Shown piece by piece: positions 63,646 through 64,000 of a stretch of DNA of 64,000 bases. The position numbers and the translations under genes are program-made. Below the pieces are notes generated by a model. The model was given only the letters and a program-made list of their open reading frames with translations, was not told the DNA's origin and made no database searches. The stretch is from Pseudomonas syringae KCTC 12500 (GTDB lineage: Bacteria; Pseudomonadota; Gammaproteobacteria; Pseudomonadales; Pseudomonadaceae): the NCBI RefSeq assembly GCF_000507185.2, contig NZ_AYTM02000002.1:3197501-3261500 (forward strand), read 5' to 3'. Position 1 is the first letter of the stretch, and each line of letters begins with the position of its first letter.

Positions 63646-64000
63646 ACTTTCACGGAAGGGCTTTTGATTAAAGGCCAAGGCCATCGAAGCGTGGGCATTG
63701 CCAGGCTGGTTGGCAAAGTCTCCCATGGTCTAGCTGCGCTGGGTATTCTGGATAAACCGTTACGCAAGCGTGGCTATGCTGACTGGCGTGAAAAGAGTAT
63801 CGAGGGTATTGACCCTGTCTGGGTCAGTTGGTGTCGTCGCTGGCGAGACACCTCAACCTTACGTCCCCGGACACGGGAAAGTAACTACAGCTTCATGTTG
63901 AGAACCGGCATCTGGTTGACGCGCGAGCAGCCGTGGGTGAGCTCCCCCGTCGATTGGAACACATCCACCTGCGCGGCCGTCATCGCGGCTATTGACCGGA
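63646..64000 (+). pseudogene. Continuation of a large tyrosine recombinase after an in-frame TAG; runs off the window
   Basis: The frame is open for all 355 bases after the stop at 63643-63645, reading SVGIARLVGKVSHGLAALG and RYADW-like and STLRPRTRESNYSFMLRTG segments, which look like the N-terminal part of a phage-type integrase. No ATG occurs until 63895; TTG 63664 has GAAGGG only three bases ahead, and GTG 63691 is a weak alternative. The likeliest reading is one long gene with a premature stop, but a separate gene with a rare start is possible. Catalytic residues would lie beyond the window. Confidence 0.55.

Overview
The window reads as chromosome of a fluorescent Pseudomonas, most likely in the Pseudomonas syringae group. 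The gene order from clpB through rluD, bamD, pilSR, the minor pilins, ispH, lspA, ileS, ribF, murJ, rpsT, proB, cgtA, rpmA, rplU to ispB follows the order I recall for Pseudomonas aeruginosa. The accessory part (a tRNA-linked conjugative element and a rulAB operon interrupted by recombinase genes) is typical of P. syringae. Species assignment is inference; no search could be run.

Layout. 1-2160: 3' end of an rRNA operon (partial 23S, 5S, terminator). 2309-11561: recC-recB-recD as one coupled unit. 11669-13740: a Nudix hydrolase and, on the other strand, a PAAR protein with a C-terminal toxin domain plus a small membrane protein that is probably its immunity partner. 13980-19517: LysR regulator divergent from mmsA-mmsB (valine catabolism), then a periplasmic gamma-glutamyltransferase. 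19534-25932: an ABC transporter resembling phosphonate importers, divergent from selD-mnmH and a TSUP permease; the context points to selenium rather than phosphonate. 26079-39178: core housekeeping block (ispB, rplU-rpmA, cgtA, proB, creA, rpsT, murJ, ribF, ileS, lspA, fkpB, ispH). 39185-49805: type IV pilus minor pilins, pilY1, thiO and the PilS-PilR two-component system. 49795-55749: PP0621-like protein, bamD, rluD, pgeF and clpB, the last with a heat-shock type promoter.

55887-64000 is the accessory region. A strong promoter drives tRNA-Asn, tRNA-Pro, tRNA-Lys and a second, identical tRNA-Pro. Directly downstream lie a tyrosine integrase and a MOBH-type TraI relaxase, overlapping by ATGA: one end of an integrative conjugative element of the PAPI-1/PPHGI-1 kind. 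Upstream of the relaxase is a non-coding stretch with four inverted repeats that could contain oriT. Next come a frameshifted SRAP (YedK-type) gene and, divergently, rulA-rulB with a perfect LexA box between them. rulB is cut after 81 codons and followed by tyrosine recombinase genes running out of the window; the last of these appears split by one in-frame TAG stop.

Functionally the core part couples DNA break repair, ribosome and envelope biogenesis and surface motility. The accessory end combines conjugation, SOS mutagenesis and nested recombinase-mediated insertion.
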